Positions 50,291 to 59,317 of a stretch of DNA of 64,000 nucleotides are shown piece by piece; position 1 is the first letter of the stretch; each line of letters opens with the position of its first letter. The notes under the pieces were generated by a model. The model did not search any database. It was given only the letters and a program-made list of their open reading frames with translations, and was not told the DNA's origin. This DNA is from Desulfobulbaceae bacterium BRH_c16a (GTDB lineage Bacteria > Desulfobacterota > Desulfobulbia > Desulfobulbales > Desulfocapsaceae). Position numbers and translations under genes: made by a program. The stretch is taken from the NCBI GenBank assembly GCA_000961725.1, contig LADS01000057.1, forward strand, positions 41,220 through 105,219, in the 5' to 3' direction.

Positions 50291-50795
50291 GAATTTGAAC
50301 GTCTTTCGTCTTTTCAGATATTATTGCCTGCGCCTGAAACGGTTACGCGGAACTCCTCGTTTTCTCGCCGGTGGCATCGCAGTCGGAGTATTTGTAGGAT
50401 TCACCCCCACAATGCCTTTTCACACCGCTCTCATTGTGCTGCTCGCCATTGCTTCAAGAACATCGCCCCTGGCTGGTATCATCAGCAGCTGGATAGTCTG
50501 TAATCCGCTGACGTGCCTACCTCTTTATTACCTGGCGGCAATGATCGGCAACCAGGTGACACCTTACGAACTCAGTCTTGAAGATGTCCAGGCATTATTG
50601 GCATTCATCAGAACCGCCGATGATCTGCGAAAATCATTGACAATGATGGGCAATATGGGATACGAAGCCCTGGCAGTCATGCTGGCCGGCGGATTCTGCC
50701 TGGCATTGCCGGTATCGGTACTCAGCTACTACGGGACGTTGCCCTTCTTCCGTCACATACACAATAAACGCATGAAAAAGCAGCAGCTGCGATGA
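50256..50795 (+). CDS. DUF2062 membrane protein
   Basis: A 179-aa protein of the DUF2062 family. After a basic start, the conserved TPRFLAGGIAVGVFVGFTPT (about 32-51) leads into hydrophobic segments (45-70, 75-100, and 138-162), so it is membrane-embedded. The function is unknown. Relatives occur beside glycosyltransferases or alone. The ATG at 50256 overlaps tsaD by 35 bp without an obvious ribosome-binding site. A TTG at 50295, just after the tsaD stop, is a possible alternative with GGGATGAG before it. rsmA follows 28 bp later. Confidence 0.8.
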   Translation: MKMSTPGHSWDENLNVFRLFRYYCLRLKRLRGTPRFLAGGIAVGVFVGFTPTMPFHTALIVLLAIASRTSPLAGIISSWIVCNPLTCLPLYYLAAMIGNQVTPYELSLEDVQALLAFIRTADDLRKSLTMMGNMGYEALAVMLAGGFCLALPVSVLSYYGTLPFFRHIHNKRMKKQQLR

Positions 50796-50823
50796 ATTAC
50801 ATCCGCCCCACGGGAAAGAACAT

Positions 50824-51720
50824 ATGTCACAGTACGGAAAACAAGCCTTCAATACGCTGAAAAGCAACAAACTCGCTCCCAAAAAAAAATTCGGCCAAAA
50901 CTTCCTCGTCAACAGACATACTGCCGAGGCAATTGTCCGGGCAGGAATGGTTAGCGATACCGATATCATACTTGAAGTCGGCGTCGGCCTCGGTGCTCTG
51001 ACCATCCCGCTCGCCGCAACAGCCCGGCAGGTATACGGTTTTGAGATCGACAGCGGCATTATCAGATTCCATGAGGATCAAGGAGATCTGCCTGCCAATG
51101 TGACCCTTATTCATCAGGATATCCTCACCGCAGATTTTACCAACCTTGCGGAATTGAGCGGGGGGCTCCTGAAGATAATGGCCAACCTGCCTTACTCGAT
51201 TTCCAACCCGTTCATCTTCAAACTTATCGACAACGCCCCCCTCATCCAATCCGCAACCATTATGCTGCAAAAAGAGGTCGCGGATCGTTTAATGGCTCAA
51301 CCGGCAACCAAACAGTACGGCGTACCTACAGTCCTTCTCGCCAGCCGGGCCACAGTGAAAAAGATGATGACCCTCGGCCCGGCCGAGTTCCACCCCCGTC
51401 CGAAGGTTGATTCCGTCGTTGTCACCATCGATTTTTCCGGTCATCATCAATCGGTGAATGGTATCTTGTCCGAATATGATTTCGACCTTTTCAAAAAAAT
51501 CGTCAGAACAACTTTTAATCAGCGACGAAAAACCATTCTCAACACTCTGGCTGGAGCAGCATTCTTCACCGACTCCGTGAGCGACAAAGGTGTTTCTGTT
51601 AAAAATGTCTCCGAGATGGCTATCGAACGTGCGAATCTCTCCCCCAAGGCCAGACCGGAAACTCTGACGGTGAGTGATTTCATCGCCCTTACCAGGCAGG
51701 TCGAACGGCTTTTGGTATAA
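50824..51720 (+). CDS. rsmA: 16S rRNA adenine dimethyltransferase RsmA/KsgA
   Basis: Dimethylates two adjacent adenines (A1518/A1519 in E. coli numbering) in 16S rRNA during small-subunit maturation. The 298-aa protein has KKKFGQNFLVN (about 19-29), the SAM motif EVGVGLGALT, the acidic FEID strand end, and the catalytic MANLPYSISNP. The C-terminal helical domain with RRKTILNTL completes the KsgA fold. Sensitivity to the aminoglycoside kasugamycin normally depends on it. Confidence 0.95.
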   Translation: MSQYGKQAFNTLKSNKLAPKKKFGQNFLVNRHTAEAIVRAGMVSDTDIILEVGVGLGALTIPLAATARQVYGFEIDSGIIRFHEDQGDLPANVTLIHQDILTADFTNLAELSGGLLKIMANLPYSISNPFIFKLIDNAPLIQSATIMLQKEVADRLMAQPATKQYGVPTVLLASRATVKKMMTLGPAEFHPRPKVDSVVVTIDFSGHHQSVNGILSEYDFDLFKKIVRTTFNQRRKTILNTLAGAAFFTDSVSDKGVSVKNVSEMAIERANLSPKARPETLTVSDFIALTRQVERLLV

Positions 51721-51932
51721 TTTGTATATTTCCTGATTCCGAAGAAATGAAGCCGATCTCCATTCCCCCTGACAATCGGCTCGTTGCATGCAACAGATCT
51801 TTCTCCTGCCGGTGAGCGACAGATATCTTTTCAATATGCAGGGCTTTTTCGACGTTTGCAAATCTGAAAGAAATATGTTCAAAAAGAAGAAAGAATCGAA
51901 CGTCTGTTTACGAGTTACAGCTGTGAAATGAC

Positions 51933-52361
51933 ATGAGCCCACCCCTGAAAACCAAGCCTGATCAAACCACTCCCGAATTGCATCGGAAACCCGTTCAGTA
52001 CCGTATCTACAGCCAAGAACAGTCTTTTCGCCATATGACCCAGTCGCGCGGCGCAAAAGAGCAGGCTCTTTATATGATCACCGATGAGATCCTCTTCAAC
52101 GTCTGGGACGCACTTTGTCTTTCCTTTGACCAGCAAAACCGGGAAGCCTATCTCACCTATCTTCCACATGTTTTCGATCTTTTAAATACCACGGAGAACG
52201 GTTTTGACCTCTGTGACTATCTGGTATTTATCGAGGAAAACAAAATGGGCGCCGTCAAGGGCGATACGCTGGCCAGGCGTCGGGCGTTGCGAGTGGTGAG
52301 TCTGTTATTGGCCTGTCGAGCCTCGATCAACGGCGACGATTCAATAGATAAAAAAGTTTAA
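51933..52361 (+). CDS. Hypothetical protein, 142 aa
   Basis: I do not recognise this protein. It is soluble and helix-rich, with a basic, proline-containing N-terminus (about 1-25), then segments such as QALYMITDEILFNVWDAL and a basic ARRRALRVVSLLLAC near 115-130. There are no metal or catalytic motifs. The frame lies between rsmA and nadA on the same strand with codon use like its neighbours, and it has 212 bp of upstream spacer, so it may have its own promoter. The start could also be a little downstream, since no clear ribosome-binding site is visible. Confidence 0.6.
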   Translation: MSPPLKTKPDQTTPELHRKPVQYRIYSQEQSFRHMTQSRGAKEQALYMITDEILFNVWDALCLSFDQQNREAYLTYLPHVFDLLNTTENGFDLCDYLVFIEENKMGAVKGDTLARRRALRVVSLLLACRASINGDDSIDKKV

Positions 52362-52428
52362 TTTGAGAGAATAGCACGACGTTCTTCCTGCAACTCATTT
52401 TCATTTTAACGCTTAGAAACACATTTCC

Positions 52429-53511
52429 ATGGCTATCGATAGAGAAAATCCCGACACAAAGTACATTCTTCCCGAGGTTGTTGTCCCACCCCATCCCCAA
52501 TGGCCAAAGCTCTCGGAGGCGGAAACAGCGACACTCAAGGAAAAGATTAAAAGACTTCTAAAAGAGCAGGACGCAGTACTTGTCGCCCATTACTACACAG
52601 ACGGTACTCTGCAGGACCTTGCCGAAGAAACAGGCGGCTGCGTTGCAGACAGTCTGGAGATGGCGCGGTTTGGAACAGAACACCAGGCAAGCACCCTTTT
52701 AGTCGCCGGAGTCCGTTTCATGGGTGAAACCTCGAAGATTCTCAATAACGAAAAAAGAGTCCTGATGCCCGATCTCGCGGCAACCTGTTCTCTCGACGAG
52801 GGGTGCCCTTATGAATTGTTTGCTGCGTTTTGCGATGAGCACCCGGAGCATACCGTGGTTGTCTATGCCAACACCAGTGCCCGGGTGAAAGCGCGATCGG
52901 ACTGGGTGGTCACTTCAGGAATTGCCCTGCCGATCATTCGCCATCTCGCTGAAAAGGGTGAGAAAATCCTGTGGGGACCGGACCGGCATCTTGGACGATA
53001 TGTACAGAAACTTACCGGAGCCGAGATGATTTTCTGGCCCGGGTCATGTGTCGTACATGAAGAATTTCGCGCGGTTGCCCTTGAAAGATTGCGGAAAATC
53101 CATCCGGAGGCGGCAATCCTAGTCCATCCTGAGTCTCTCGAGGCGGTCATTGCCCTGGCGGACGTGGTCGGCTCGACGACTGCCCTGATCGATGCGGTCC
53201 GGCGGCTTCCCAATCAGGAATTTATTGTTGCCACCGACAAAGGGATATTCAACAAAATGCGGCAGGTAGCCCCGGGCAAGATCCTGCTGGAGGCACCAAC
53301 GGTCGGCGAAGGGGCAACTTGCCAAAGCTGTGCCAATTGCCCATGGATGGGAATGAACTCCCTGCAGAATCTGGCTGAAGTCCTGGCGAGCGGCAATAAT
53401 GAGGTCCTTGTTTCACCTGAGTTGGCGGCAAAAGCCAGGATACCCATTCGCAGAATGCTCGACTTTGCCGCAGAGATGAAAAAGGGCAGCGGCTGTCTGT
53501 CGTCATCTTAA
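52429..53511 (+). CDS. nadA: Quinolinate synthase A
   Basis: [4Fe-4S] enzyme that condenses iminoaspartate and dihydroxyacetone phosphate to quinolinate in NAD synthesis. The 360-aa protein has VAHYYTDGTLQ and CVADSLEMARFG in the first third, the MGETSKIL segment, and VYANTSARVKARSDWVVTSG. The three cluster cysteines are likely those near CSLDEGCPYE, the GSCVVHEE region and CQSCANCPWMGMN. The end overlaps the convergent glycosyltransferase gene by 4 bp. Confidence 0.95.
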   Translation: MAIDRENPDTKYILPEVVVPPHPQWPKLSEAETATLKEKIKRLLKEQDAVLVAHYYTDGTLQDLAEETGGCVADSLEMARFGTEHQASTLLVAGVRFMGETSKILNNEKRVLMPDLAATCSLDEGCPYELFAAFCDEHPEHTVVVYANTSARVKARSDWVVTSGIALPIIRHLAEKGEKILWGPDRHLGRYVQKLTGAEMIFWPGSCVVHEEFRAVALERLRKIHPEAAILVHPESLEAVIALADVVGSTTALIDAVRRLPNQEFIVATDKGIFNKMRQVAPGKILLEAPTVGEGATCQSCANCPWMGMNSLQNLAEVLASGNNEVLVSPELAAKARIPIRRMLDFAAEMKKGSGCLSSS

Positions 53512-54599
53512 TCGAAAAAAAGCCACTCCGAGTACGATCCGGCCAGCTGGTGCCAGCTGAATCTTTCGGTGAGTCTTCTTGCTTCGTCGACATCATGACG
53601 GCAATTATCCAGTAAAGCTCGTTCGAACATGTCGACGAAATTATCCTCGGAGTAGAGATACCGGTTGTCGAAGAGCTCCGGATAGGAGAGTCGGTCCGGA
53701 AGCAGAGGAATGCATCCGGCTCGCACCGCCTCGATCACGGCAATCCCGTAAAACTCGTGCAACGCCGTGGAGACCACAATATCACCCTGACAAAGCAGGG
53801 CAATGTAGTCGCGGTACGAAGAGACGAATCCGAAGTGGAGAATGCGTTCGGCAAATTGTTGCTGTATCCGGATAAAAGAGTCGGGCACAGTCGAAAATGA
53901 TTTGCCGGCAACGATCAGGCGAAAATCGATCCGACGCCGCTTGAGCTCAGTCAAAACCTGATAAAACCCTTCCGGATTTTTATCATGTTCCCAACGATGG
54001 TTCCAGACGATCACCGGGACCCCGACAGGAGTCTGGCGCCTGCTTTTATCTATTTCCTGAAAATCGATCCCGGGAAACAGGATACGGCTTTTCTTTTGCA
54101 GGTCACCTAAAGTCGAAGGTAAATCGAATTCCGAAGAGGCCGATTTCAGATACTTCCGGCAACCGGAAAGAAAGGTTTCCGCATTATAGGATGAATTGAA
54201 GGCAATGGCATCGGCAACCAGCGCAGAATGGAAATTGATTGAGGCAAACTGATGACCGTCACATTGGCCGTGCCTCTGCGGATATGTCATCTGGTTTTCG
54301 TGAAAATAGATACAGATCCTGGCGTCATGATTCCAGCCCTGCACTCTTAAAAGTAAGGCGCGCAGAACCGCGACATCAACAAAAGAAGAACAGAGAACAG
54401 TATCAAACCACCGTTGCTCCGCCGAAAGAGCCTTGATCTGCTCTATAAACCACGGGGCGGACAGCTGCATCCGCATCTTCCATTTGCGCGCAGGCAGGGT
54501 GAAAAGAACGTATCGGGCACTGACGTGCTGCTGCAGGCCTTCGAGAAAATGCTTATGCGATCCGCCGTAATAGGGCTCCAGGATAAGAACATGTTTCAT
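53508..54599 (-). CDS. DUF3524 glycosyltransferase (tRNA-queuosine mannosyltransferase-type)
   Basis: A 363-aa GT-B glycosyltransferase. The first 170 residues form the DUF3524 domain (VLILEPYYGGSHKHF at the start, LCSSFVDVAVLRALL near 80), and the second half is a group 1 glycosyltransferase fold with VWNHRWEHDKNP near 210 and VSTALHEFYGIAVIEAVRAGC near 300. The human homologue (GTDC1/QTMAN) mannosylates queuosine in tRNA-Asp. Whether the bacterial enzymes act on queuosine is not known to me. The ATG at 54599 overlaps the stop of the YkgJ-family gene by 4 bp. The longer frame to 54725 lies within that gene. Confidence 0.85.
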   Translation of the reverse strand: MKHVLILEPYYGGSHKHFLEGLQQHVSARYVLFTLPARKWKMRMQLSAPWFIEQIKALSAEQRWFDTVLCSSFVDVAVLRALLLRVQGWNHDARICIYFHENQMTYPQRHGQCDGHQFASINFHSALVADAIAFNSSYNAETFLSGCRKYLKSASSEFDLPSTLGDLQKKSRILFPGIDFQEIDKSRRQTPVGVPVIVWNHRWEHDKNPEGFYQVLTELKRRRIDFRLIVAGKSFSTVPDSFIRIQQQFAERILHFGFVSSYRDYIALLCQGDIVVSTALHEFYGIAVIEAVRAGCIPLLPDRLSYPELFDNRYLYSEDNFVDMFERALLDNCRHDVDEARRLTERFSWHQLAGSYSEWLFFD

Positions 54600-55132
54600 C
54601 GGATCTTTTTCAGCTCCTGCCTGAAAACCTTTTTGAAAGGTACGACTTCGGCAAAACCATACCCGCAGCCGGAAAGCAACCGTCCGCCGGCAAAGATCAA
54701 TGAGCTTTCGGGATAATTTCGACACAGGGGCAGCCTGTTTTCATAATCGGAACAGGTTCCCTGTTCGGTACTCCAGGTGCAGCTGAAGAGCAGATATCCC
54801 TGGCTGTCTTTGCCTGTTATGGTAAATCGCCCATACTCCGGAAACATGTCGACGATCCATTGAAACCTCTCTTCCGAACGGAGCCACCCTTCGCTGCCTT
54901 CAAGGCAGATCTCTTTGCAGCATCTGCCGCAACCATGGCAACTTCCCGTTACCATCATGGATTTGCCTCTTATCTTCAGCCACAGATAATGGCAGAAGCC
55001 CTGCAGCGAAAATGTGCTGAACTGCGACCAGCATCGAATGAGAGCTTCTTTACTTTTCATGATTTTCCATTGAACGGCACGTGCATCCATTGTATGTAGT
55101 ATGACGCTGTCGATACTTCGCTCTTCTACCAT
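54596..55132 (-). CDS. YkgJ-family cysteine cluster protein
   Basis: A 178-aa protein with the zinc- or iron-sulfur-binding YkgJ cysteine cluster: CHGCGRCCKEIC near 65-76, CTWSTEQGTC near 117-126, then CRNYP near 135. Many of these proteins are annotated as Fe-S oxidoreductases, but no reaction is known. It is translationally coupled to the downstream DUF3524 glycosyltransferase (ATGA overlap), so a joint role, perhaps in RNA or lipid modification, is possible. Alternative starts are the Met at 55060 (GGA five bases upstream). Divergent from ychJ by 26 bp. Confidence 0.8.
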   Translation of the reverse strand: MVEERSIDSVILHTMDARAVQWKIMKSKEALIRCWSQFSTFSLQGFCHYLWLKIRGKSMMVTGSCHGCGRCCKEICLEGSEGWLRSEERFQWIVDMFPEYGRFTITGKDSQGYLLFSCTWSTEQGTCSDYENRLPLCRNYPESSLIFAGGRLLSGCGYGFAEVVPFKKVFRQELKKIR

Positions 55133-55158
55133 AGATTTCTTCGCCGGGACTCATTTTC

Positions 55159-55629
55159 ATGACTATCTCCAATATATGTGCCTGCGGCAGCAACTTGAGC
55201 TTTGCGGCATGCTGTCAGCCCATTCTAGACAATCACCAAAGTGCCGAAACGGCTGAAGCGCTCATGCGCTCAAGGTATACCGCCTTTGTCCGGAAGCATG
55301 AGCAGCACATCCTGGCAAGCTGGCATCCGCGGACACGCCCGCCAGCTCTCAATTTTGACGATAATCCGGTGGTCTGGCTCGAGCTCCTGATCCATGAATC
55401 CATTGAAGGCGGCAAAAACGACAGCGCTGGAACCGTCGAATTCACCTCCTCCTATCTTGAAAACGGCCAACTCTGCAGACTACGGGAAAAAAGCCAATTC
55501 CTGAAGGAAGACGGACGCTGGTTCTATCTTCGGGGAGAGTGCAGCGTCAAGCGGGAAAAAATCGAGCGAAACCTCCCCTGCCCCTGCGGCTCGGGAAGAA
55601 AATTCAAAAAATGCTGCCTGTCGGGTTGA
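55159..55629 (+). CDS. ychJ: YchJ-family protein with SEC-C motifs
   Basis: A 156-aa protein matching the YchJ family. A cysteine cluster at the N-terminus (CACGSNLSFAACC, about 7-19) and a C-terminal SEC-C zinc motif (CPCGSGRKFKKCC, about 141-153) bracket a NTF2-like middle domain with ALMRSRYTAFVRK. The function is unknown. SEC-C domains bind zinc and often contact SecB or ribosomes. A short gene, next to coaBC on the opposite strand. Confidence 0.88.
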   Translation: MTISNICACGSNLSFAACCQPILDNHQSAETAEALMRSRYTAFVRKHEQHILASWHPRTRPPALNFDDNPVVWLELLIHESIEGGKNDSAGTVEFTSSYLENGQLCRLREKSQFLKEDGRWFYLRGECSVKREKIERNLPCPCGSGRKFKKCCLSG

Positions 55630-55636
55630 TCTGTTT

Positions 55637-56857
55637 TCAGGCTTTCTGGGGTGATTGCATCAGCAGTGAAGTAATCCTCTCCCACAGCAGATCGGCCGTA
55701 TGCAATTTGCTGGTATGCGGCAATATCTCCGTGCCGGATGATGAAACCAGCAGCACTTGATTTGATTCGCCTTCAAAGCCGGTATTGTCGCCGCCGATGT
55801 CATTGACCGCTATCAGGTCGAGATTTTTTTTCCGGAGCTTTTTCAATCCTTCTTCGGCAAGGTTTCTGCTTTCAGCGGCAAAACCGATCAGCAGCTGTCC
55901 GGTCTTCTTTCTCTTGCCCAGTTCCAGCAAGATATCGGGGTTTTTCGCAAGAAGCAGATTGACGTCGATGTTTTCTTTTTTGACCTTGTGCTCATGCAAC
56001 TCCTCCGGCCGGTAATCGGCAACCGCCGCAGCCTTGACAATCACCGAACACGCTCCGGCATGGGTGAGCACAGCTTCATACATTTCTTCGGCGGTCTGGA
56101 CATTGACGCGTGTCACGCCCGGTGGGCAGGGCAATGCGGTGGGGCCGCTGACAAGGATCACTTCCGCGCCCCGGCGAAAAGCCGAACGGGCCAGGGCATA
56201 GCCCATCTTGCCCGATGAACGGTTACTTAAAAAACGTGCCGGATCGAGCGGTTCCCGGGTCGGACCCGCGGTTACCAGTACTTTGTGTCCCTGCAACGCC
56301 TGGGGAGTGATGCTTTTTGCAAGGTGTTCCTTCACCGTGTCCCACTCGGCCAGACGTCCATCCCCCTCCTCCTTGCAGGCCATCATCCCCGACTCGGGAT
56401 CGATTATACCATAGCCGAGATCCTTCAGGGTCTGCAGGTTCCGCCTGGTTGCAGGATGAGCATACATGCGGCTGTTCATGGCCGGACAGACCAGGACCTG
56501 TGCCCGGGTGGCGAGGATGGTGGTGGTGAGCAGATCATCGGCCATGCCGTTTGCCAATCGGGCAATGACATTAGCCGTCGCCGGGGCGATCAGGATGACA
56601 TCCGCATCCCGGCCTATGCTGATGTGGGTCATGACATCCTCTTTGCCGGTTCCAAACATTCCGGTATGGACATTATTGCCGGAAAGTGCGGCAAAGGTGA
56701 GCGGCGTTACAAACTCAGTTGCCGAAGCAGTCATGACGACTGAAACCATCGCCTCTTCCTTGGCAAGTTCACTCACCCACCCCGCTACTTTAAATGCGGC
56801 TATCGATCCGCAGACCCCGATAACTATTTTTTTCCCGGCAAAAACGGTCTGTCCCAT
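55637..56857 (-). CDS. coaBC: Bifunctional CoaBC (phosphopantothenoylcysteine synthetase/decarboxylase)
   Basis: Makes 4'-phosphopantetheine from 4'-phosphopantothenate, cysteine and CTP in coenzyme A synthesis. The 406-aa protein starts at ATG 56857 with GAGG six bases upstream. The N-terminal CoaC flavoprotein has GSIAAFK (about 17-23), IAPATANVIARLANG and CPAMNSRM with the catalytic Cys. The C-terminal CoaB has VTAGPTREPLDPARFLSNRSSGKMG and KVKKENIDV with the catalytic Lys. It is 11 bp downstream of the phosphoglycosyltransferase gene and may share its transcript. With coaX at the window start, the CoA route is split across the region. Confidence 0.95.
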   Translation of the reverse strand: MGQTVFAGKKIVIGVCGSIAAFKVAGWVSELAKEEAMVSVVMTASATEFVTPLTFAALSGNNVHTGMFGTGKEDVMTHISIGRDADVILIAPATANVIARLANGMADDLLTTTILATRAQVLVCPAMNSRMYAHPATRRNLQTLKDLGYGIIDPESGMMACKEEGDGRLAEWDTVKEHLAKSITPQALQGHKVLVTAGPTREPLDPARFLSNRSSGKMGYALARSAFRRGAEVILVSGPTALPCPPGVTRVNVQTAEEMYEAVLTHAGACSVIVKAAAVADYRPEELHEHKVKKENIDVNLLLAKNPDILLELGKRKKTGQLLIGFAAESRNLAEEGLKKLRKKNLDLIAVNDIGGDNTGFEGESNQVLLVSSSGTEILPHTSKLHTADLLWERITSLLMQSPQKA

Positions 56858-56868
56858 ATATGTCCTCT

Positions 56869-58278
56869 CTAATAAGCCCCGTTCCCTTTGATCATACAAT
56901 AGACGGTCTTGAAGATGATCTTGATATCGGTCCACAGCGAATAGTTGAGGATATACCAGTCATCGAGTTTCACTCTCTCCTCGTATTCATCGACGTCGGA
57001 CCGGCGGCCAACCTGCCACGGACCGGTGATGCCGGGCTTCATCGAGCAATACCGGCCGGCACTGTCCTTGTAGAAATCATTCAACTCGTTGCCGACGATA
57101 GGCCTTGCCCCGACGACACTCATATCCCCCCGAATGACATTGATGAACTGCGGGAATTCATCAAGGCTCGTTCGCCTCAGGAACCGGCCGATAGTGGTCA
57201 CCCGGGGATCGCGTTTCAATTTATACGTCTGCTCCCATTCCCGGCGAAGCTCTTCATTTTCGCCAAGCAGCCTCGCCAGTTCTTTGTCCGCACCGACCCG
57301 CATCGTTCTGAATTTCAGGCATTCAAATGTCTTGCCGGCTGCAGTTATCCTTTTGTGGCGGTAAAAAACCGGACCACCGTCGCTTACTTTTACCAGTAAA
57401 GCGATGAGGAGGGTAAGCGGCAGCGTGCAAACCACAACCGCAACCGAAAAAATAAGATCGAAACTGCGTTTCCACTCGGTGTTCGGATTAAAATTAAGGA
57501 TAAGAAGATCGCCCAGCGACTGGATTTCGGCATGGTGCAGCCCATAGACATACAGATCGGGAACAAGATAAATGCGGGCACCAAGCGATCGGCACTCGCG
57601 CAGGATCTTGAAAATCTTTTTTTCCGCCCGCATCGGCAGGGCAATGTAGACATAGTCGATATCGTGCTGCTCGAGGAATTGGGTGATTGCCGCGATATTA
57701 CCCAGGATAGGCTTGCCGTTTACTTCAGTGACGATATTTTCATCGATTTTATCATCAAAAAAACCAAGAACCTCGATTCCCGCCCAGGGCATGCTCCCCA
57801 CCTGCCTGAGAAGATTGACGCCCAGGTCTCCCGCACCGACGATAACCGCCCGCCGCACATTCTTGCCGTTCTGGCGGATCATCCGCAGAGTTTTTCTGAC
57901 CACCACATGAAGAACGAAAATGAGCACAGGCGTGGATATCGACCAGATAAGGATAACCACCCTGGAATAGGCAATCGATATCTTGAAAATGAAGAAATAG
58001 AAGAGCAAAAAGCCGATCACCGCGGCCCATGCCTTCATGATCACGAGAAATTCAAGAATATATTTCCACCCACGCCAGGAGCGATAGAGCTGAAAAGACT
58101 GGAAGCTGATGAAACACAGGATAAATGTAATGATCACCAGACGCGTGTAGTACGGACTCCAGGGTACCCTGTACCACACCACCAGCAAAGCAAGGTAGCC
58201 GGCGGCCAGGAAGCAGTCGAACAGGTGCAGGAATCTGGCGATGAGAGAACTTTGTTCCCGGAGATTGATAGACAGCAT
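56869..58278 (-). CDS. Polyprenyl-phosphate phosphoglycosyltransferase, WbaP-like
   Basis: A 469-aa initiating enzyme that transfers a hexose-1-phosphate from a nucleotide sugar to undecaprenyl phosphate, starting a surface polysaccharide. The N-terminal half has hydrophobic segments (about 12-35, 45-65, 80-105 and 110-135), and a Rossmann-like domain with VGAGDLGVNLLRQVG around 148-162. The C-terminal catalytic part has KFRTMRVGADKE, DEFPQFINVIRGDMSVVGARP (the membrane-side Asp-Glu pair) and KPGITGPWQVGRRS. GPWQ and its surroundings favour the WbaP/galactosyl type over WcaJ. It follows a run of glycosyltransferases and precedes coaBC. Confidence 0.92.
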   Translation of the reverse strand: MLSINLREQSSLIARFLHLFDCFLAAGYLALLVVWYRVPWSPYYTRLVIITFILCFISFQSFQLYRSWRGWKYILEFLVIMKAWAAVIGFLLFYFFIFKISIAYSRVVILIWSISTPVLIFVLHVVVRKTLRMIRQNGKNVRRAVIVGAGDLGVNLLRQVGSMPWAGIEVLGFFDDKIDENIVTEVNGKPILGNIAAITQFLEQHDIDYVYIALPMRAEKKIFKILRECRSLGARIYLVPDLYVYGLHHAEIQSLGDLLILNFNPNTEWKRSFDLIFSVAVVVCTLPLTLLIALLVKVSDGGPVFYRHKRITAAGKTFECLKFRTMRVGADKELARLLGENEELRREWEQTYKLKRDPRVTTIGRFLRRTSLDEFPQFINVIRGDMSVVGARPIVGNELNDFYKDSAGRYCSMKPGITGPWQVGRRSDVDEYEERVKLDDWYILNYSLWTDIKIIFKTVYCMIKGNGAY

Positions 58279-58342
58279 ATTCAGCTCGGCTCTTCGGCTC
58301 CAACGGCTTCCCGTTGAGCCTTCTGCGGCAAAAACTCACCGC

Positions 58343-59278
58343 TCATTTATATCGTTGCCACCACAACCTGTTCATGCTGAGGACCGGCAACCAGGTCGAA
58401 GGTAATATTTCATAAAACCGGCCAAGCTTATAGCCGACCAACTTAAACATGCTTCGTAACAGGCAATCGGGTATCAGAAGGTACTGTTTTCCGCGGCACA
58501 ACGCCCCGAGTGCCGAGCGAACGTACTGAGCTCCGACGCCCTCGGCCCGGCCGTAGGTGTCAAGCAGCCATTTTTCCCTGCTGTGGAGCACCCCTGTGTC
58601 GAAAGACCGCCGCAATTCCTCGGGGATCGAGTAATTATGGCTATGATAGACAGCGGCCTCACCGACATACACGACCGTATGTCCGGCTGCAAGAATCCTC
58701 CCAAGGGTACAGGTATCCTCTCCAAAAATCAAACCGTTCTTGAAGTATTCCGCTTCTTCCAATCGGTCTTTTCGATATGCTGCAAAAGAATTGGAGATAA
58801 AGATGGTTTTCAGGCCGAATTGTTCGCGGTCGGTATACTTTCTTCGCGATGATTCCGGGGGATAATTGAATGCTCGCAGATGGGCCGCGACAGGGCTTGC
58901 GTTTTCATTCGGCAGTTGCCGTCCATAGCTGCACGCCACAGTCTCATCGCGAAGAGGAGCCACCAGAAGTTCCAGGGCATTGGGCGTGGCAAGAATTGCA
59001 TCCTGGGTAAAAAAAACAACGATCTCGCCTTTCGCCTGCCTTGCGAGTCTTGTCCGGGTGCCGCCATGATCGAATTCCGCCTTTGCAACCGATAGAACCT
59101 CGGCACCGTATTTGCGGCATATTTCCACGGTCCGGTCGCAGGACGATGAATCGGCAACCAGAATTTCATCGGGCTGAGTATTCTGCATCCTGAGTGCGGC
59201 AAAAAATTGTTCAAGTGTCCCTTCACCGTTCAAGGTCGGAATAATGACGGAAATCTGTGCGGCTTGATGTGTGACCAT
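58343..59278 (-). CDS. GT2 glycosyltransferase, rhamnosyltransferase-like
   Basis: A 311-aa family 2 glycosyltransferase with a GT-A fold. It starts with SVIIPTLNGEGTLEQF, has the ILVADSSSCDRT acceptor/donor region, FDHGGTRTRLA near 69-79, which is common in rhamnosyltransferases, FFTQDA for the DXD-like metal site (the first Asp is replaced by Gln-Asp), and FISNSFAAYRKD with a later GEDTCTLGR block. It adds a sugar to a lipid-linked polysaccharide on the cytoplasmic side. Donor and acceptor are unknown. A GT2 gene lies upstream, and the WbaP-like gene is 64 bp downstream. Confidence 0.88.
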   Translation of the reverse strand: MVTHQAAQISVIIPTLNGEGTLEQFFAALRMQNTQPDEILVADSSSCDRTVEICRKYGAEVLSVAKAEFDHGGTRTRLARQAKGEIVVFFTQDAILATPNALELLVAPLRDETVACSYGRQLPNENASPVAAHLRAFNYPPESSRRKYTDREQFGLKTIFISNSFAAYRKDRLEEAEYFKNGLIFGEDTCTLGRILAAGHTVVYVGEAAVYHSHNYSIPEELRRSFDTGVLHSREKWLLDTYGRAEGVGAQYVRSALGALCRGKQYLLIPDCLLRSMFKLVGYKLGRFYEILPSTWLPVLSMNRLWWQRYK

Positions 59279-59317
59279 GCGTATTCTTCCCGGAATTTCC
59301 GGCAGATTTTTCCCGGC

